A DNA stretch of 64,000 bases from Hyphomicrobium denitrificans 1NES1 (GCF_000230975.2 NC_021172.1:434001-498000), one strand, 5' to 3'; positions 52,853-62,955 are shown, counted from the stretch's first letter. A program made the numbers and translations. Notes: generated from the letters alone by a model not told the origin.

Positions 52853-54298
52853 TTACTTTGCTACCGCCGATGCGGCCAAAGAAGATGTGTCGAACTGGAC
52901 CAGGCCCGAACGGCCGATCTGACAGTCGGCGCCTTCGGAGAGGCCCGGAAAATCCAGAGTGACGTGATAGGGCTCTCGCGAGAGCACGCTCTGTTGAATC
53001 GCGCTGTTCGACGACACCGCCGCGAGTCCGTTCAAGCCGACGATGCGACCGCGCAGTTCCTTGCCGCCGTCGCGCGGTCGGAACGTTGCGCTCTGCCCAA
53101 TTCTCAGCTTCTGATACGCCGTCTCGCTGACGCTTGCGGTTACCATGGCGCTGCCGCAGTCGAGCAGGCGCATGAGATCCTGTCCGGCGTTGACGTGCTC
53201 GCCGGGTGCGGTGAGTATTTCCCAGACGCGGCCGTTGACCGTCGATCGGATGACGGCCGAGGACAGTTCTTCGTTGCGGCGCGTTTCCGCATCGATGCGC
53301 GCCAAAAGCACTGGCAATTCTGTCTTGCTGCCTTGGAGACGGGCGCGAACGTCGGCCAATTCCAATGCGACTTCCATTTTTCGCTGCGCGGATTGCGGGG
53401 TGTCGTTATAGCTGTCGCCAATGAAGATGCCCTTTTTCGCAGCATCGAGTTCGACCATCGTTCCTTTGCGCCGTTCGACGAGGCTCTGGATCGTGTTTTT
53501 GGAGACGCGCTCATCCTGGAGCGCCTTGTCGAGGAACGCCTGACTCACGGCATCCGTTTTTCTCAACGCATTGGCACGCGTCAGCGCAACCACAGCCATG
53601 TCATGTTGTGCTTCGTTGGCCGCGATGTCGGCATCGATTTCCCGGACACGCTGTTCAAGCTGTGCGATGCGGCCGACGCGAAAGTTCTCTTGCTGATCGG
53701 TGAGCTCGGTGAGATTTGCGGTCAGGAGCCGACTTTTCGCGTCGAGCGCGGCAATCGTGGTGCCGAGCTGGTCGCGTTCGCGCCGCAGGCTATCGAGGTG
53801 CGAATAGTCGGCGCGCGGGTTCCGGATCGTCAGGATTTCCTCGTTGCTTCGGAAGGTGCTGCCGATGTCGGTTGCGGCTGCGGCCATCGTGACGTCACCT
53901 TCGATCGGTGCGCGCAGCGTGATCACACGGGCATTGACGACGGCTTCGGCACTCGTTGTTGCGAGCAGTCGCTGGGCCGGGGTCCAGCCCAGTAACAATG
54001 CGACGGCAATGGCCAATGCAGACTTTACAATCGTGGAGAGCCGGAGGTTTGCGGCCGGCGCTATCCATGAGGGTTTAGGGGCGACATTATTTTTAGGCGC
54101 ATTGGGTGTCGCGCGTTCATCTTGCTCTTTGTCCGCCGTGCGCTGCGTCTTCCATTCTTTGACGACAGACTCGAGATAAGAGAGCTGCATATTGGCATTG
54201 AAGGTGGGTGCCGCAGGCTCGTCGATGTGCGGAATGTCCGTCGCCTCGGTCCGTGACGGCTGGCGCAATCGTGGCGAACGCTGAACAGAGTATTTCAT
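52853..54298 (-). CDS. HlyD-type membrane-fusion protein partnering the GT2
   Basis: 481 residues from ATG 54298. A cytoplasmic N-terminus of about 90 residues precedes one helix (LSTIVKSALAIAVALLLGW). Then comes a biotinyl-lipoyl-like half (ARVITLRAPIEGDV, FRSNEEILTIRNP), a long coiled coil (about residues 165-330), and the second half of the lipoyl fold (VIRSTVNGRVWEILTAPGEHVNAGQDLMRLLDCG). A beta-barrel region follows. Such adaptors sit with GT2 synthases in BgsB/BgsA and Alg44-type systems and may help polymer export. The start at 54352 is possible but less likely. Confidence 0.88.
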   Translation of the reverse strand: MKYSVQRSPRLRQPSRTEATDIPHIDEPAAPTFNANMQLSYLESVVKEWKTQRTADKEQDERATPNAPKNNVAPKPSWIAPAANLRLSTIVKSALAIAVALLLGWTPAQRLLATTSAEAVVNARVITLRAPIEGDVTMAAAATDIGSTFRSNEEILTIRNPRADYSHLDSLRRERDQLGTTIAALDAKSRLLTANLTELTDQQENFRVGRIAQLEQRVREIDADIAANEAQHDMAVVALTRANALRKTDAVSQAFLDKALQDERVSKNTIQSLVERRKGTMVELDAAKKGIFIGDSYNDTPQSAQRKMEVALELADVRARLQGSKTELPVLLARIDAETRRNEELSSAVIRSTVNGRVWEILTAPGEHVNAGQDLMRLLDCGSAMVTASVSETAYQKLRIGQSATFRPRDGGKELRGRIVGLNGLAAVSSNSAIQQSVLSREPYHVTLDFPGLSEGADCQIGRSGLVQFDTSSLAASAVAK

Positions 54299-54578
54299 TG
54301 GAAATGAACCTTGCGGGCTGACCTGAGCGAGGCAGAGAGATCGAATTCGCAAGCTTCATTTTGTACGCGGGCTGTATAAATAAACGCTGAGAATTTTATT
54401 TAATTTGTCGTTACCGATGACCAGATTAGAGACGCGCGCGCCGCGCTCCAGGTTCTTACGATTCTGTTAAATCCACGAGTGCGTTGCCCGTGGCGCGGCT
54501 GGCTAGACGCCTTGTGTGCGAGGCTGTCCGGAGGCGGCGCGGAGCCTATTGACGATGCGGCCCGCGCCGATTCTGCAC
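54299..54578. promoter_or_regulatory. AT-rich upstream region of the HlyD-GT2 operon
   Basis: About 280 bases without a supported gene. The 54360-54420 stretch is AT-rich and lies about 60-120 bases upstream of the HlyD start, the likely promoter. The distal part near the PsiF-like gene shows nothing clear. Confidence 0.4.
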
Positions 54579-54824
54579 TCAAGTGCCTGACGCGTCCTTG
54601 ACGCATTTCGTCGTGAAGCTTTTCTCTGCAGCGCCATGTAGATTCTTTGCCTTGGCGTCGGCGTCGCACTTCGCTTTTGCGTCTTTCTCGCACTTCGTGA
54701 CGAAGCTATTGAGCGCTGCGCCATGAAGGTTCTTTTCTTTCGCTATTGCATTGCACGTCGCATCTGCGGCCATTGCGACCGACGGCATGAGGAGACTTGC
54801 GACCAGGGTCATGAGCACTCTCAT
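54579..54824 (-). CDS. Small secreted PsiF-repeat protein
   Basis: 81 residues with signal peptide (MRVLMTLVASLLMPSVAMAADA). The mature part is two copies of a unit like C-x3-A-KEKNLHGAALNSFVTKCEKDA (CNAIAKEKNLHG..., CDADAKAKNLHG...), the PsiF repeat, with paired cysteines. PsiF proteins are phosphate-starvation-inducible in E. coli; the function is unknown. The AGGA-type site upstream of the ATG supports the start. Confidence 0.82.
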   Translation of the reverse strand: MRVLMTLVASLLMPSVAMAADATCNAIAKEKNLHGAALNSFVTKCEKDAKAKCDADAKAKNLHGAAEKSFTTKCVKDASGT

Positions 54825-55039
54825 TGCATCCTCCGTAAAGGGCCAAGCGGCCGATTATAGCTCCGGGGACTCGGAATTCCCAACGCACGTTCGTATGGCT
54901 CGGATGATCAATAATGCTTAACCGGCGTTCGAACGGTATGGGAAAGGTTACGCAACAGGCTGGACGATAGTTCCGCCATGCGGTCAGCGACAGCGCATGG
55001 TGGAGCCGCTTTAATATCGAAGTTCGCGGAAGGGACCGG

Positions 55040-56242
55040 ATGAGCAGTGAAAAGGTGGGGTCTGTGGAGAGCGGCGTGCGGCCGTTAAGCTTCGGGCTGA
55101 TCCTGACGATGGCGATCGCGTGCGGCGTTGCCGTTGCGAACATTTACTACAACCAACCGATGCTCGGCGTCATCAAACGGGAATTTGCCGGTTCGTGGTG
55201 GGTCGGCTTGATTCCGACTGCAACGCAGATCGGATACGGGCTTGGGCTCTTTTTGCTTGTGCCGCTCGGCGACCTGATGGATCGCCGGCGTTTGATCGTC
55301 GGGCAATTTCTGCTTCTCGGAGTTGCATCGTTTGCCGCATCGCTTGCGCCGAATGCCGCCGCTCTGGTCGCTGCGTCACTCGTTGTCGGGGCTTGCGCCT
55401 CGGTCGCGCAACAGATCATTCCGTTCGCCGCATCTCTGGCGGCTCCCGATAAACGTGGGAGCACGATCGGAACGGTCATGGCGGGACTGCTTTGCGGCAT
55501 CCTCCTTAGCCGGTTGCTTTCAGGCGTCGTCGCCACTTATGCGGGCTGGCGTGAGATGTTTCAACTCGGGCTGCCAATCTCTGTCGGCGGCGCGATCGCC
55601 ATGGCGATCGCTTTGCCGCGGAACTACCCGCATTCGGGCCTTAGGTACACGGAGGCACTCAAGTCGCTGGTTCATCTCTGGGTCGCCGAGTCGTCGCTTA
55701 GGCGCGCGAGCTTGATGCAGGCTGCGATGTTTGCATCCTTCTCGGCCTTCTGGACCATTCTCGCGCTTCATCTGGAAGAACCGAACTTCAACCTCGGCGC
55801 CGACGCTGCGGGCTTGTTCGGTGTGGTCGGCGCCGTCGGAGTCGTTGCCGCGCCGCTTGCCGGGCGCCTTGCCGACCGGCGCGGGAGCGAGCTTGTCTTG
55901 TGCTTTGGGGCGGGGCTGGTCGTCGTTTCGTGGCTGCTCTTCGGAGTGTGGGATCACCTAGCCGGGCTGGTGGCCGGAGTGATCATCATGGATATTGGAG
56001 CCCAGGGTGCGCTGATCTCAAACCAACATATGATCTATGCCCTACGTCCCGAAGCGCGCAGCCGGCTCAATACCGTCTTCATGACGACCATGTTCGTTGG
56101 CGGCGCTTTCGGCTCGATCGGCGGCATCGTCGCGTGGGAGAGCGGCGGCTGGCTCGCCGTCTGCGGTTTCGGCGCGGCGCTCGCGCTGGCGGCCCTATCG
56201 CTGCAGATGTTCGACCGGGCGGTGGCGTCCGATGCGCGTTAG
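55040..56242 (+). CDS. MFS transporter
   Basis: 400 residues with twelve predicted helices. The MFS loop 2-3 motif is LGDLMDRRRLIVGQF, repeated in the second half as LAGRLADRRGSELVL. IYYNQPMLGVIKREF and the overall sequence resemble a family of putative drug/metabolite exporters common in proteobacteria. Substrate unknown. GAAGGGA precedes the ATG. The stop codon interlocks with that of the ABC transporter gene on the other strand. Confidence 0.9.
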   Translation: MSSEKVGSVESGVRPLSFGLILTMAIACGVAVANIYYNQPMLGVIKREFAGSWWVGLIPTATQIGYGLGLFLLVPLGDLMDRRRLIVGQFLLLGVASFAASLAPNAAALVAASLVVGACASVAQQIIPFAASLAAPDKRGSTIGTVMAGLLCGILLSRLLSGVVATYAGWREMFQLGLPISVGGAIAMAIALPRNYPHSGLRYTEALKSLVHLWVAESSLRRASLMQAAMFASFSAFWTILALHLEEPNFNLGADAAGLFGVVGAVGVVAAPLAGRLADRRGSELVLCFGAGLVVVSWLLFGVWDHLAGLVAGVIIMDIGAQGALISNQHMIYALRPEARSRLNTVFMTTMFVGGAFGSIGGIVAWESGGWLAVCGFGAALALAALSLQMFDRAVASDAR

Positions 56243-58014
56243 ACGGCGCGAGCCAGCGCATCCTTCTGTTCGGCGTATTTGGAGAACTGAAGTTTGAAGA
56301 GGCGGCTGTAGGCGCCGCCCTGAGAAAGCAGCTCGTCGTGCGTTCCGCTTTCGACGACACGCCCCGCGTCGATCACATGGATGAGATCGGCGTGAAGAAT
56401 TGTCGAAAGGCGATGGGCGATAACCAGCGTGGTCTTTCCCTTCGTCAACTGCTTCAGCTCCCGCTGAATGATTTCCTCCGTGTGACTGTCGAGAGCCGAT
56501 GTCGGCTCGTCGAGGAGGATGATCGGCGCGTCCTTCAAAAATGCGCGGGCAAGGGCAATGCGCTGGCGTTGCCCTCCCGAGACCTGAGTGCCCAACTCTC
56601 CGACCTGCGACTCATATTTTTTCGGCAGCTTGATGATGAACTCATCGGCATTGGCCGACTTCGCAGCGTCGATGCATTTCTGCTCGGAGGCGGCTTCGAG
56701 GCCGGTACGGATATTGTCGATGATGGTTCCTTCGAACAGGAATGCATCCTGCCCGACCGTCGAGATATTCCGACGTACTGAAACCAGCGATGCAGATGCG
56801 ATATTCTGGCCGTCGATCGTGATGAAGCCTGCATCGGGCTCCCGGAACCGCTGAAGCAGCGAGAAAATCGTCGTCTTGCCGCCGCCGGAAAGGCCGACGA
56901 GCGCGGTCGTCTTGCCAGCGGGTGCCGTCAAATTCAATCCGTTGATGACGTGCTTGCCACGTACATAGGAGAAGGACACGTCGTGGAATTCGATCTCGCC
57001 TCCTGTGACGTGGAGATCAGGCTTCCCAGGCGGCTCTTCTTCCTTGGCGGGTGTATCCAGCAGATCGTACATCATGCGAACGCCGACTATGGCAGAAGCA
57101 AGCTGCAGGTGGACGCGCGATACGCGCCGTGCGGGATCCGCACACATCAACAGCGCCGTGATGAATGCGAAAAACTGGCCCGGCGAGTCCCCGTAGTAGA
57201 GATTGCGCCAGCCTGCGTAAAACACGACGCCGGCGACGGCGAAGCCGCCTGCGGCCTCCATCATCGGGTTCACCGTCGCTTTTATGCGCAGCATTTTCGT
57301 GTTGAGTCGCTCGACAGCGCTGATCGCATTCATCGCGCGCGTTCGCATATGATTTTCAAGCTGAAACGATTTGACGACCAGCGTGCCCTGGCTTAGCTCG
57401 CGGGTCGCTTGAATAATTCCGGCTGTGGAGTTCACCTCGCTCTTGGCGGCTTTTTGAACGCGCTGACGGAGCTTTCGCGACGCAACAGCAATGAGAGGGC
57501 CGCCAATAAGCGATATCGCGGTCATGATCGGATCGAGGACGATCATCGTGCCAACCAAACCGATGATCGTGAACAGGTCTCGGCCGAAGCTCATCGAGAT
57601 CATATTCAAGACGTCACGCGTCGAAGCCGCGTTATTCGAGATGCGCGTTACAAGATCGCTGGACGAATGTTTCTGAAAGTATGCGACGTCGACCTTCAGC
57701 AGGTGGTTGAACATCCGCCTTTGCGTTTCGGCAACAAGACGATTGCCAATAACGCCAACCATCACCTCGGACGCGTAGGCGGCTATGCCCTTAACGAGGA
57801 AGATCGCGACGATGCCAAGCGTGATGCCGACCAGGGCTGCGCGGTTCTGATGCACGAAGATCGTGTCAACCACGTGCTTCATGACGTATGCGCTGAGCGC
57901 CGTTGTGCCCGCTACGACCACCATGGCGACGATCGCCAAAGCGTATTGGGGCGCATATTCACGCCCGTAGTCGCGAGCGAGGCGTTTCAGTAGGTCCAGC
58001 GTTTCCGACGGCAT
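56239..58014 (-). CDS. MsbA-like ABC exporter (fused permease and ATPase)
   Basis: 591 residues from ATG 58014. A six-helix type-1 exporter domain (about 20-310) includes AYFQKHSSSDLVTRISNN. The ATPase has Walker A GLSGGGKTT, signature VSGGQRQRIALARAFL, Walker B IILLDEPTSALD and H-loop LVIAHRLSTI. The sequence resembles the lipid A exporter MsbA and related capsule/lipid exporters. Substrate unknown; neighbours suggest a surface glycolipid. CCGGG/CCCGG arms at 58051-58062 may be an operator. Confidence 0.9.
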   Translation of the reverse strand: MPSETLDLLKRLARDYGREYAPQYALAIVAMVVVAGTTALSAYVMKHVVDTIFVHQNRAALVGITLGIVAIFLVKGIAAYASEVMVGVIGNRLVAETQRRMFNHLLKVDVAYFQKHSSSDLVTRISNNAASTRDVLNMISMSFGRDLFTIIGLVGTMIVLDPIMTAISLIGGPLIAVASRKLRQRVQKAAKSEVNSTAGIIQATRELSQGTLVVKSFQLENHMRTRAMNAISAVERLNTKMLRIKATVNPMMEAAGGFAVAGVVFYAGWRNLYYGDSPGQFFAFITALLMCADPARRVSRVHLQLASAIVGVRMMYDLLDTPAKEEEPPGKPDLHVTGGEIEFHDVSFSYVRGKHVINGLNLTAPAGKTTALVGLSGGGKTTIFSLLQRFREPDAGFITIDGQNIASASLVSVRRNISTVGQDAFLFEGTIIDNIRTGLEAASEQKCIDAAKSANADEFIIKLPKKYESQVGELGTQVSGGQRQRIALARAFLKDAPIILLDEPTSALDSHTEEIIQRELKQLTKGKTTLVIAHRLSTILHADLIHVIDAGRVVESGTHDELLSQGGAYSRLFKLQFSKYAEQKDALARAV

Positions 58015-58321
58015 GCATCTCTCGCTTAACGTGCGATGACGGTTAGATCTCCGGGTGCCCGGCACTGTCCCTTACAGTCCAGACGAGCAATGATTGTGGC
58101 AATCCCTCTATTTGCCCCCGCTGGCCCTTTTACTCCGCGAAGCGCGTCATTTCACGGCTCACGTGGGTCTGATCCCAAATCAAAATTTCAGCGTTCGACG
58201 GCAGGTGCGGCCAGCAACCGGCAAATGTCAATACGCGAACCTATTACAACTTATGGTTCAAAGCAGCTGTTGTCCCGCTGGGCAAGGGCGCCGCATCCAG
58301 ATTGGCGAGCGGCGCTAAGGT
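58015..58321. other. Intergenic region between rfbA and the ABC exporter gene
   Basis: About 307 bases without a supported gene. Left part: promoter region of the exporter, with CCGGG-TG-CCCGG (58051-58062) close to the start. Right part: hairpin next to the rfbA stop. Confidence 0.4.
58288..58315 (-). terminator. Hairpin after rfbA
   Basis: GCGCCGC (58288-58294) and GCGGCGC (58309-58315) make a perfect seven-base GC stem seven bases past the rfbA stop. No T-run follows, so termination efficiency is uncertain. Confidence 0.45.
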
Positions 58322-59224
58322 TCATGAAGCGGGTTGGCCCGGCGCATCGAGTTCCGTGATCACGGCTTCGACATATTTTCCATAACTGTTGTTTCCGAGA
58401 TTGGCGATCCACTTCCGCATCTCGCCGGGGGTAACAAACCCCATACGCAGCGCGATCTCTTCGGGGCAGGATATCTTGAGTCCCTGCCGGCGTTCCATCG
58501 TCGACATATATTCGCTCGCATCCTGTAAGCTGTCGAACGTGCCCGTATCGAGCCATGCGAATCCGCGGCCCATCATCACGACATAGAGGTTGTCGAGGTC
58601 CATATACATTTCGTTGAGCGTCGTGATCTCGAGCTCTCCGCGGGCGGAGGGCTGAACTTTCTCCGCCAGATCGACGACGCGGTTATCGTAGAAGTAGAGC
58701 CCGGTCACCGCCCAATTGGATTTTGGAAGCTGCGGCTTCTCCTCGATCGATCTCACGCGTCCGGTTTCGTCGAACGTCACGACCCCGTAGCGTTTTGGAT
58801 CGGCAACTTGATAGACGAATATCGTTGCGCCGGAGGGTCGCGCAGCGGCGGCACGCACCATGTCGGCGAAGCCATGACCGTAGAAGATATTGTCTCCCAG
58901 GACGAGCGCACAGCGGTCACCGCCGATGAATTCCCGGCCAATGATAAATGCCTGCGCGAGTCCGGCGGGCGTCGGCTGGATCGCGTAGGTCAAGCGAATT
59001 CCGAATTGAGAGCCATCGCCGAGCAGGCGCTTGAATTGATCCCGATCCTGGGGTGTTGTGATGATGAGGATGTCCCGAATACCAGCCAGCATCAGCGCCG
59101 ACAGCGGGTAATAAATCATCGGCTTGTCGTAGACTGGAAGCAGTTGCTTCGAGATCGCGAGTGTCAACGGATAAAGGCGCGTGCCGCTGCCGCCTGCCAG
59201 GATGATGCCTTTGATCCCACTCAC
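58322..59224 (-). CDS. rfbA: Glucose-1-phosphate thymidylyltransferase
   Basis: 300 residues. The nucleotidyltransferase signature [37 protein letters not shown] opens the protein; [14 protein letters not shown] and [21 protein letters not shown] are typical of RfbA/RmlA. It makes dTDP-glucose from dTTP and glucose-1-phosphate. The ATG overlaps the rfbB stop by four bases. It is the last gene of the rfbC-rfbB-rfbA run. Confidence 0.96.
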   Translation of the reverse strand: MSGIKGIILAGGSGTRLYPLTLAISKQLLPVYDKPMIYYPLSALMLAGIRDILIITTPQDRDQFKRLLGDGSQFGIRLTYAIQPTPAGLAQAFIIGREFIGGDRCALVLGDNIFYGHGFADMVRAAAARPSGATIFVYQVADPKRYGVVTFDETGRVRSIEEKPQLPKSNWAVTGLYFYDNRVVDLAEKVQPSARGELEITTLNEMYMDLDNLYVVMMGRGFAWLDTGTFDSLQDASEYMSTMERRQGLKISCPEEIALRMGFVTPGEMRKWIANLGNNSYGKYVEAVITELDAPGQPAS

Positions 59225-60315
59225 GCGGCGTTATCCGCTCGTTGCGTAATAGTTGGCGTCGCCTCCGGAGTAAGAAGACCGAGACGCGATCCCGAATAGA
59301 CGCCGTCGCGCAATGGACGCCACCACCATTCGTTGTCCAAGTACCATTGCACCGTAGTGGTTATGCCGGCAGCGAAGGATTGCTCGGCGCGCCAGCCGAG
59401 CTCAGATTCTATCTTCGTCGGGTCGATCGCATAGCGGCGGTCATGGCCAGGGCGATCCTCGACGTGAACGATGAGGTCCCGGCGCGGGCGCGGAGATGGG
59501 CAAAGAGCGTCCAACGCCTCGCAAATGTGTCTGACAACGGTGACATTTTCTATCGGGGCACGGCCTCCGATATTATAAGTTTCTCCGACGCGGCCATGCT
59601 CGACGACACGCGTCAGGGCCTTCACGTGATCGTCGACGTAGAGCCAGTCGCGAACCTGCCGGCCGTCGCCATAGATCGGCAGAGGCTTGCCTTCGAGCGC
59701 ATTGAGAATGATGAGCGGGATCAGCTTTTCTGGAAACTGGTAAGGCCCGTAATTGTTCGAGCAATTGGTCGTTATGGTGGGCAAGCCGTATGTCGAGTAC
59801 CAAGCGTTCGCGAGATGGTCTGAGGCGGCTTTGCTTGCCGAATAGGGAGAGCGCGGATCGTAGGCCGTGCTTTCGGTGAAAAAGTTGCCGGGAGGCAGCG
59901 TGCCGAAAACCTCGTCGGTCGATACATGGAGAAACCGGAAGCGGTTGCGTGCGGCATCATCGAGGTTCGACCAATAGCGTCGCGCGGCTTCGAGAAGAAC
60001 ATGCGTGCCGACGACATTTGTTTTGATGAATTCCGCCGAGCCGTTGATGGATCGGTCGACATGAGTTTCGGCTGCGAGATGGATGACGGCGTCAGGTTCA
60101 ACATCGGAGAAGATCGCATCCATCGCTGCGGCATCGCAGATGTCGGCAGGAAAAAAGCGATGGCTCGGCTCCCGCGAAACGGACTTTAGGGATTCGACAT
60201 TCGCGGCGTATGTGAGTTTGTCGACGTTCGCGACATGCCAATTGCGATCACGCACAAGATGACGAACAAGCGCCGAGCCAATGAAGCCCGCGCCGCCGGT
60301 GATAATAATTTTCAT
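59221..60315 (-). CDS. rfbB: dTDP-glucose 4,6-dehydratase
   Basis: 364 residues from ATG 60315, which has GGAGGG upstream; the longer frame back to 60462 is not supported. SDR fold with [52 protein letters not shown] (catalytic YxxxK) and [19 protein letters not shown]. It converts dTDP-glucose to dTDP-4-keto-6-deoxyglucose. Confidence 0.96.
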   Translation of the reverse strand: MKIIITGGAGFIGSALVRHLVRDRNWHVANVDKLTYAANVESLKSVSREPSHRFFPADICDAAAMDAIFSDVEPDAVIHLAAETHVDRSINGSAEFIKTNVVGTHVLLEAARRYWSNLDDAARNRFRFLHVSTDEVFGTLPPGNFFTESTAYDPRSPYSASKAASDHLANAWYSTYGLPTITTNCSNNYGPYQFPEKLIPLIILNALEGKPLPIYGDGRQVRDWLYVDDHVKALTRVVEHGRVGETYNIGGRAPIENVTVVRHICEALDALCPSPRPRRDLIVHVEDRPGHDRRYAIDPTKIESELGWRAEQSFAAGITTTVQWYLDNEWWWRPLRDGVYSGSRLGLLTPEATPTITQRADNAA

Positions 60316-60350
60316 GCGCTCATCCCTCCCCTGAGAAGCCGCACGGTCTC

Positions 60351-60902
60351 TCAGAAGGCCATGGCCATATTTGCGAAGGAGGGTAGCCGCGTATCCTTGT
60401 CGGAAACTGTCACATCCTGCGGGTTGACCGGCCAAGCTATCGCGAGGCTCGGGTCGGACCACAGAATTCCGCCTTCTGCTTCCGGCGCATAGGGACTGGA
60501 GGTTTTGTAGACAACCTCGGTGTCGGCCTCCAGCGTGCAGAAGCCATGGGCGAATCCGACCGGCAGGTAAAGCTGGCCCCAGTTTTCCCGCGACAGCTCG
60601 ACGGCGACATGCTTGCCATAGGTGGGGGAGGATCGTCGCAGATCGACGGCTACGTCGAGGATGCGGCCTCTGTTCACCCGGACGAGTTTGACCTGGGCGT
60701 GAGGTGCTCGCTGAAAATGCAGGCCGCGTATCGTTCCTCTGCGTGTGGACAGTGAAAAATTGTCCTGGACGAACGTGTCCGTCAGCCCGGCCTCCTTCAG
60801 AGCCTTTTCGCTATAGGTTTCCGAGAAAAATCCGCGCTCATCCTCAAAGCGCTGTGGGACGATCAGTTTCAAGCCTTCAATTTCGAGGTCCGTAACCTGC
60901 AT
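60351..60902 (-). CDS. rfbC: dTDP-4-dehydrorhamnose 3,5-epimerase
   Basis: 183 residues. Cupin-type enzyme with [55 protein letters not shown] and [25 protein letters not shown]. These match RfbC/RmlC. First gene of the run, 35 bases before rfbB. The final reductase RfbD, needed for dTDP-rhamnose, is not in the window. Confidence 0.95.
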   Translation of the reverse strand: MQVTDLEIEGLKLIVPQRFEDERGFFSETYSEKALKEAGLTDTFVQDNFSLSTRRGTIRGLHFQRAPHAQVKLVRVNRGRILDVAVDLRRSSPTYGKHVAVELSRENWGQLYLPVGFAHGFCTLEADTEVVYKTSSPYAPEAEGGILWSDPSLAIAWPVNPQDVTVSDKDTRLPSFANMAMAF

Positions 60903-61060
60903 CGGAGATCCGCGCGTTGAGTCGAAAGGGAGCGGTTGTTGGATTGGGCTGCTCTCAGCTCGCCGTCAACCGGAACTTCCGAGCCTCCGTCTGCGCTGTG
61001 TCGCTACGGAACAAGACGGGCTCCTGAGGGGTTCAGCACGGACACTTCTTGGAACCCTGT

Positions 61061-62878
61061 ATGCCTCTCCTGGCAAATTCGCTTCGTTCACTGTCCGCAG
61101 CCCTCGTTGTTGCTGCGCTCTTGATCGCGACCCTGGTCCTTGGGCGAGAAATTCTAGTTCCGCTCGCGCTCGCCGTGATTGCCTGCTTCATCCTGGTGCC
61201 GGCTGTCCGCTGGCTGGAGCAGTATGCGCTACCCGAATGGCTTGCGGTTTCCTCGGTGGTTGTCATCGTTACGGGAATTTTGCTCGGCGCCTCTGTCGCG
61301 CTCAGTTCGCAGCTCTTATCCTTGGCTGCCGAGCTTCCGGCCTATCGTGCGAACGTCATGGACAAGGCCCATGCCGTCGTTGGCAGTTCGGCTCCGCCCG
61401 GTGTCGTCAGCCGAGCTATCGACGCCGTCGAGACCTATCAGGAAATGCTGAACCGCGAGCTGAAGCTCGGAGCCGACTCTTCGGCGCAGGAGGGCAAATC
61501 CGAAACGAAAGTCGTCGTCGCACAAGGCAGCGGCTCGGAGACATGGCACGGCATTCAAATCCTCGCCGAGCCTCTCGCGCAGACCGCGTTGACCTTCCTC
61601 TTTACGCTTTTCCTATTGGCTCAGTACCGTGATCTTCGGGATCGCGTCGTCCGGGTCTTCGGCACCGACAACATGACCGAAACCACATCGGCGATGTCCG
61701 ACGCCGGCGAGCGCCTGTCAGCATTATTTACGGGGCAAGTCATTCTCAATGCTTCGTTCGGTATCTTTGTCGGCTGCGTGCTGATGATCGTCGGCGTTCC
61801 GAATGCGCCGCTCTGGGGCGTCGTTGCGTTCATCATGCGCTTCGTCCCATTTATCGGCGTCTATGTAGCCGCGATTCCTCCTGTTTTGCTCGCGGCAGCC
61901 GTTGATCCGGGCTGGACAAAAGCGATTTGCACGCTTGCCGTGTTCGTCATCGGAGAGCCGATCATGGGGCAAGTGCTGGAACCGTTCTTTCTCGGAAAGC
62001 GTGCTGGCTTGTCGCCTTTCGCGATGATCCTCGCGGCGAGCTTCTGGACGCTCGTGTGGGGGCCTATCGGGCTCGTGCTCGCAGCGCCTTTGACGCTCGT
62101 CGTGGTGGTTCTCGGACGATACATTCCCGATCTCGAATTCGTTTCGGTTTTGCTTGGAGACGAGCCGCCGCTCTCCGAGCAGCAGGAATTTTATCATCGC
62201 CTGCTTTCCGGGGACGCCTATGCGGCCGTCGATCAGATTGATGAGGCCAAGGAGGCGTCATCTCCCGAAGCCGTCTTGGACAATCTTGTCTTTCCCGCGT
62301 TGCATTTCGCGGTGATCGACCGGCGGCGCGGCCGTTTCGATGCGGAGGCGATGAAGGAGCTCGAAGAAGCGATAGGCGAAGTCGCCTCGGAGTGTCTGCC
62401 GCAAGTGGGCGCAGATGGGGCTCCGGTTTTGATTATCCCCGTGCGCGGCATCTTCGATACCCTGGCGGCGCGCTTCGCCGTGGGTGCGATCAATGCGCAC
62501 GTTCCCGATGCGGCAAGCGGTATTTTAAGCGCCTCCGGTTTGACGGCCTTATCGAGCATCGATCTTGGCCATGCTTCGGCGCCGAAGAAGCTTGTTTTTA
62601 TTACGGTCGCTGGCGTCGCCGAGAAAGCTCTCACCTTCCTTGCCAAGAAGGGTGCCGAGAAATTTCCGGAATCCCAAATCTCGATCTTGGACTTGACCCG
62701 GCCGGCAGGCAGCATCTCCGTAGCATCCCGCGGCAACAATAATCCGCAGGCGTTCAATCGGTTAACCGACCTGATGGCGTCCGTGGAGCCGAACGCTGTT
62801 TCTACTGCCGCAACCTCAACGATCGGATCAGCATCGTCTGCGGCGGAGCGAGGCACGGCGCTCTCTGGAGGCTACTGA
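61061..62878 (+). CDS. AI-2E family permease with long C-terminal extension
   Basis: 605 residues from ATG 61061 (TTG 61049 possible). The N-terminal 370 residues are the AI-2E (PerM) fold: LVLGREILVPLALAVIACFILVPAVRWLE, GVPNAPLWGVVAFIMRFVPFIGVYVAAIPPVLLAA, VIGEPIMGQVLEPFFLGKRAGLSPFAMILAASFWTLVWGPIGLVLAAPLTL. The last 230 residues are soluble (PVLIIPVRGIFDTLAARFAVGAINAH, PKKLVFITVAGVAEKALTFLAKKG, SQISILDLTRPAGS) and make it longer than typical family members (about 350 residues). Substrate unknown. Confidence 0.85.
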   Translation: MPLLANSLRSLSAALVVAALLIATLVLGREILVPLALAVIACFILVPAVRWLEQYALPEWLAVSSVVVIVTGILLGASVALSSQLLSLAAELPAYRANVMDKAHAVVGSSAPPGVVSRAIDAVETYQEMLNRELKLGADSSAQEGKSETKVVVAQGSGSETWHGIQILAEPLAQTALTFLFTLFLLAQYRDLRDRVVRVFGTDNMTETTSAMSDAGERLSALFTGQVILNASFGIFVGCVLMIVGVPNAPLWGVVAFIMRFVPFIGVYVAAIPPVLLAAAVDPGWTKAICTLAVFVIGEPIMGQVLEPFFLGKRAGLSPFAMILAASFWTLVWGPIGLVLAAPLTLVVVVLGRYIPDLEFVSVLLGDEPPLSEQQEFYHRLLSGDAYAAVDQIDEAKEASSPEAVLDNLVFPALHFAVIDRRRGRFDAEAMKELEEAIGEVASECLPQVGADGAPVLIIPVRGIFDTLAARFAVGAINAHVPDAASGILSASGLTALSSIDLGHASAPKKLVFITVAGVAEKALTFLAKKGAEKFPESQISILDLTRPAGSISVASRGNNNPQAFNRLTDLMASVEPNAVSTAATSTIGSASSAAERGTALSGGY

Positions 62879-62955
62879 GTCCGGCCGGAACAAAGTCGGC
62901 GGACACTGCGTTGGAATTCGCGATCGATTCCATCGCTCAATTGACGAGGTAAGCA

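Noticed and set aside
52820..53995. A 391-codon plus-strand ORF opposite the HlyD gene
   Set aside because: Antisense shadow of a coiled-coil coding region; no signal peptide, motif or convincing start.
54579..54824. A CRISPR-like or toxin interpretation of the repeated Cys units
   Set aside because: The repeat is at protein level (PsiF type), present twice, and the DNA copies are not spaced like CRISPR repeats.
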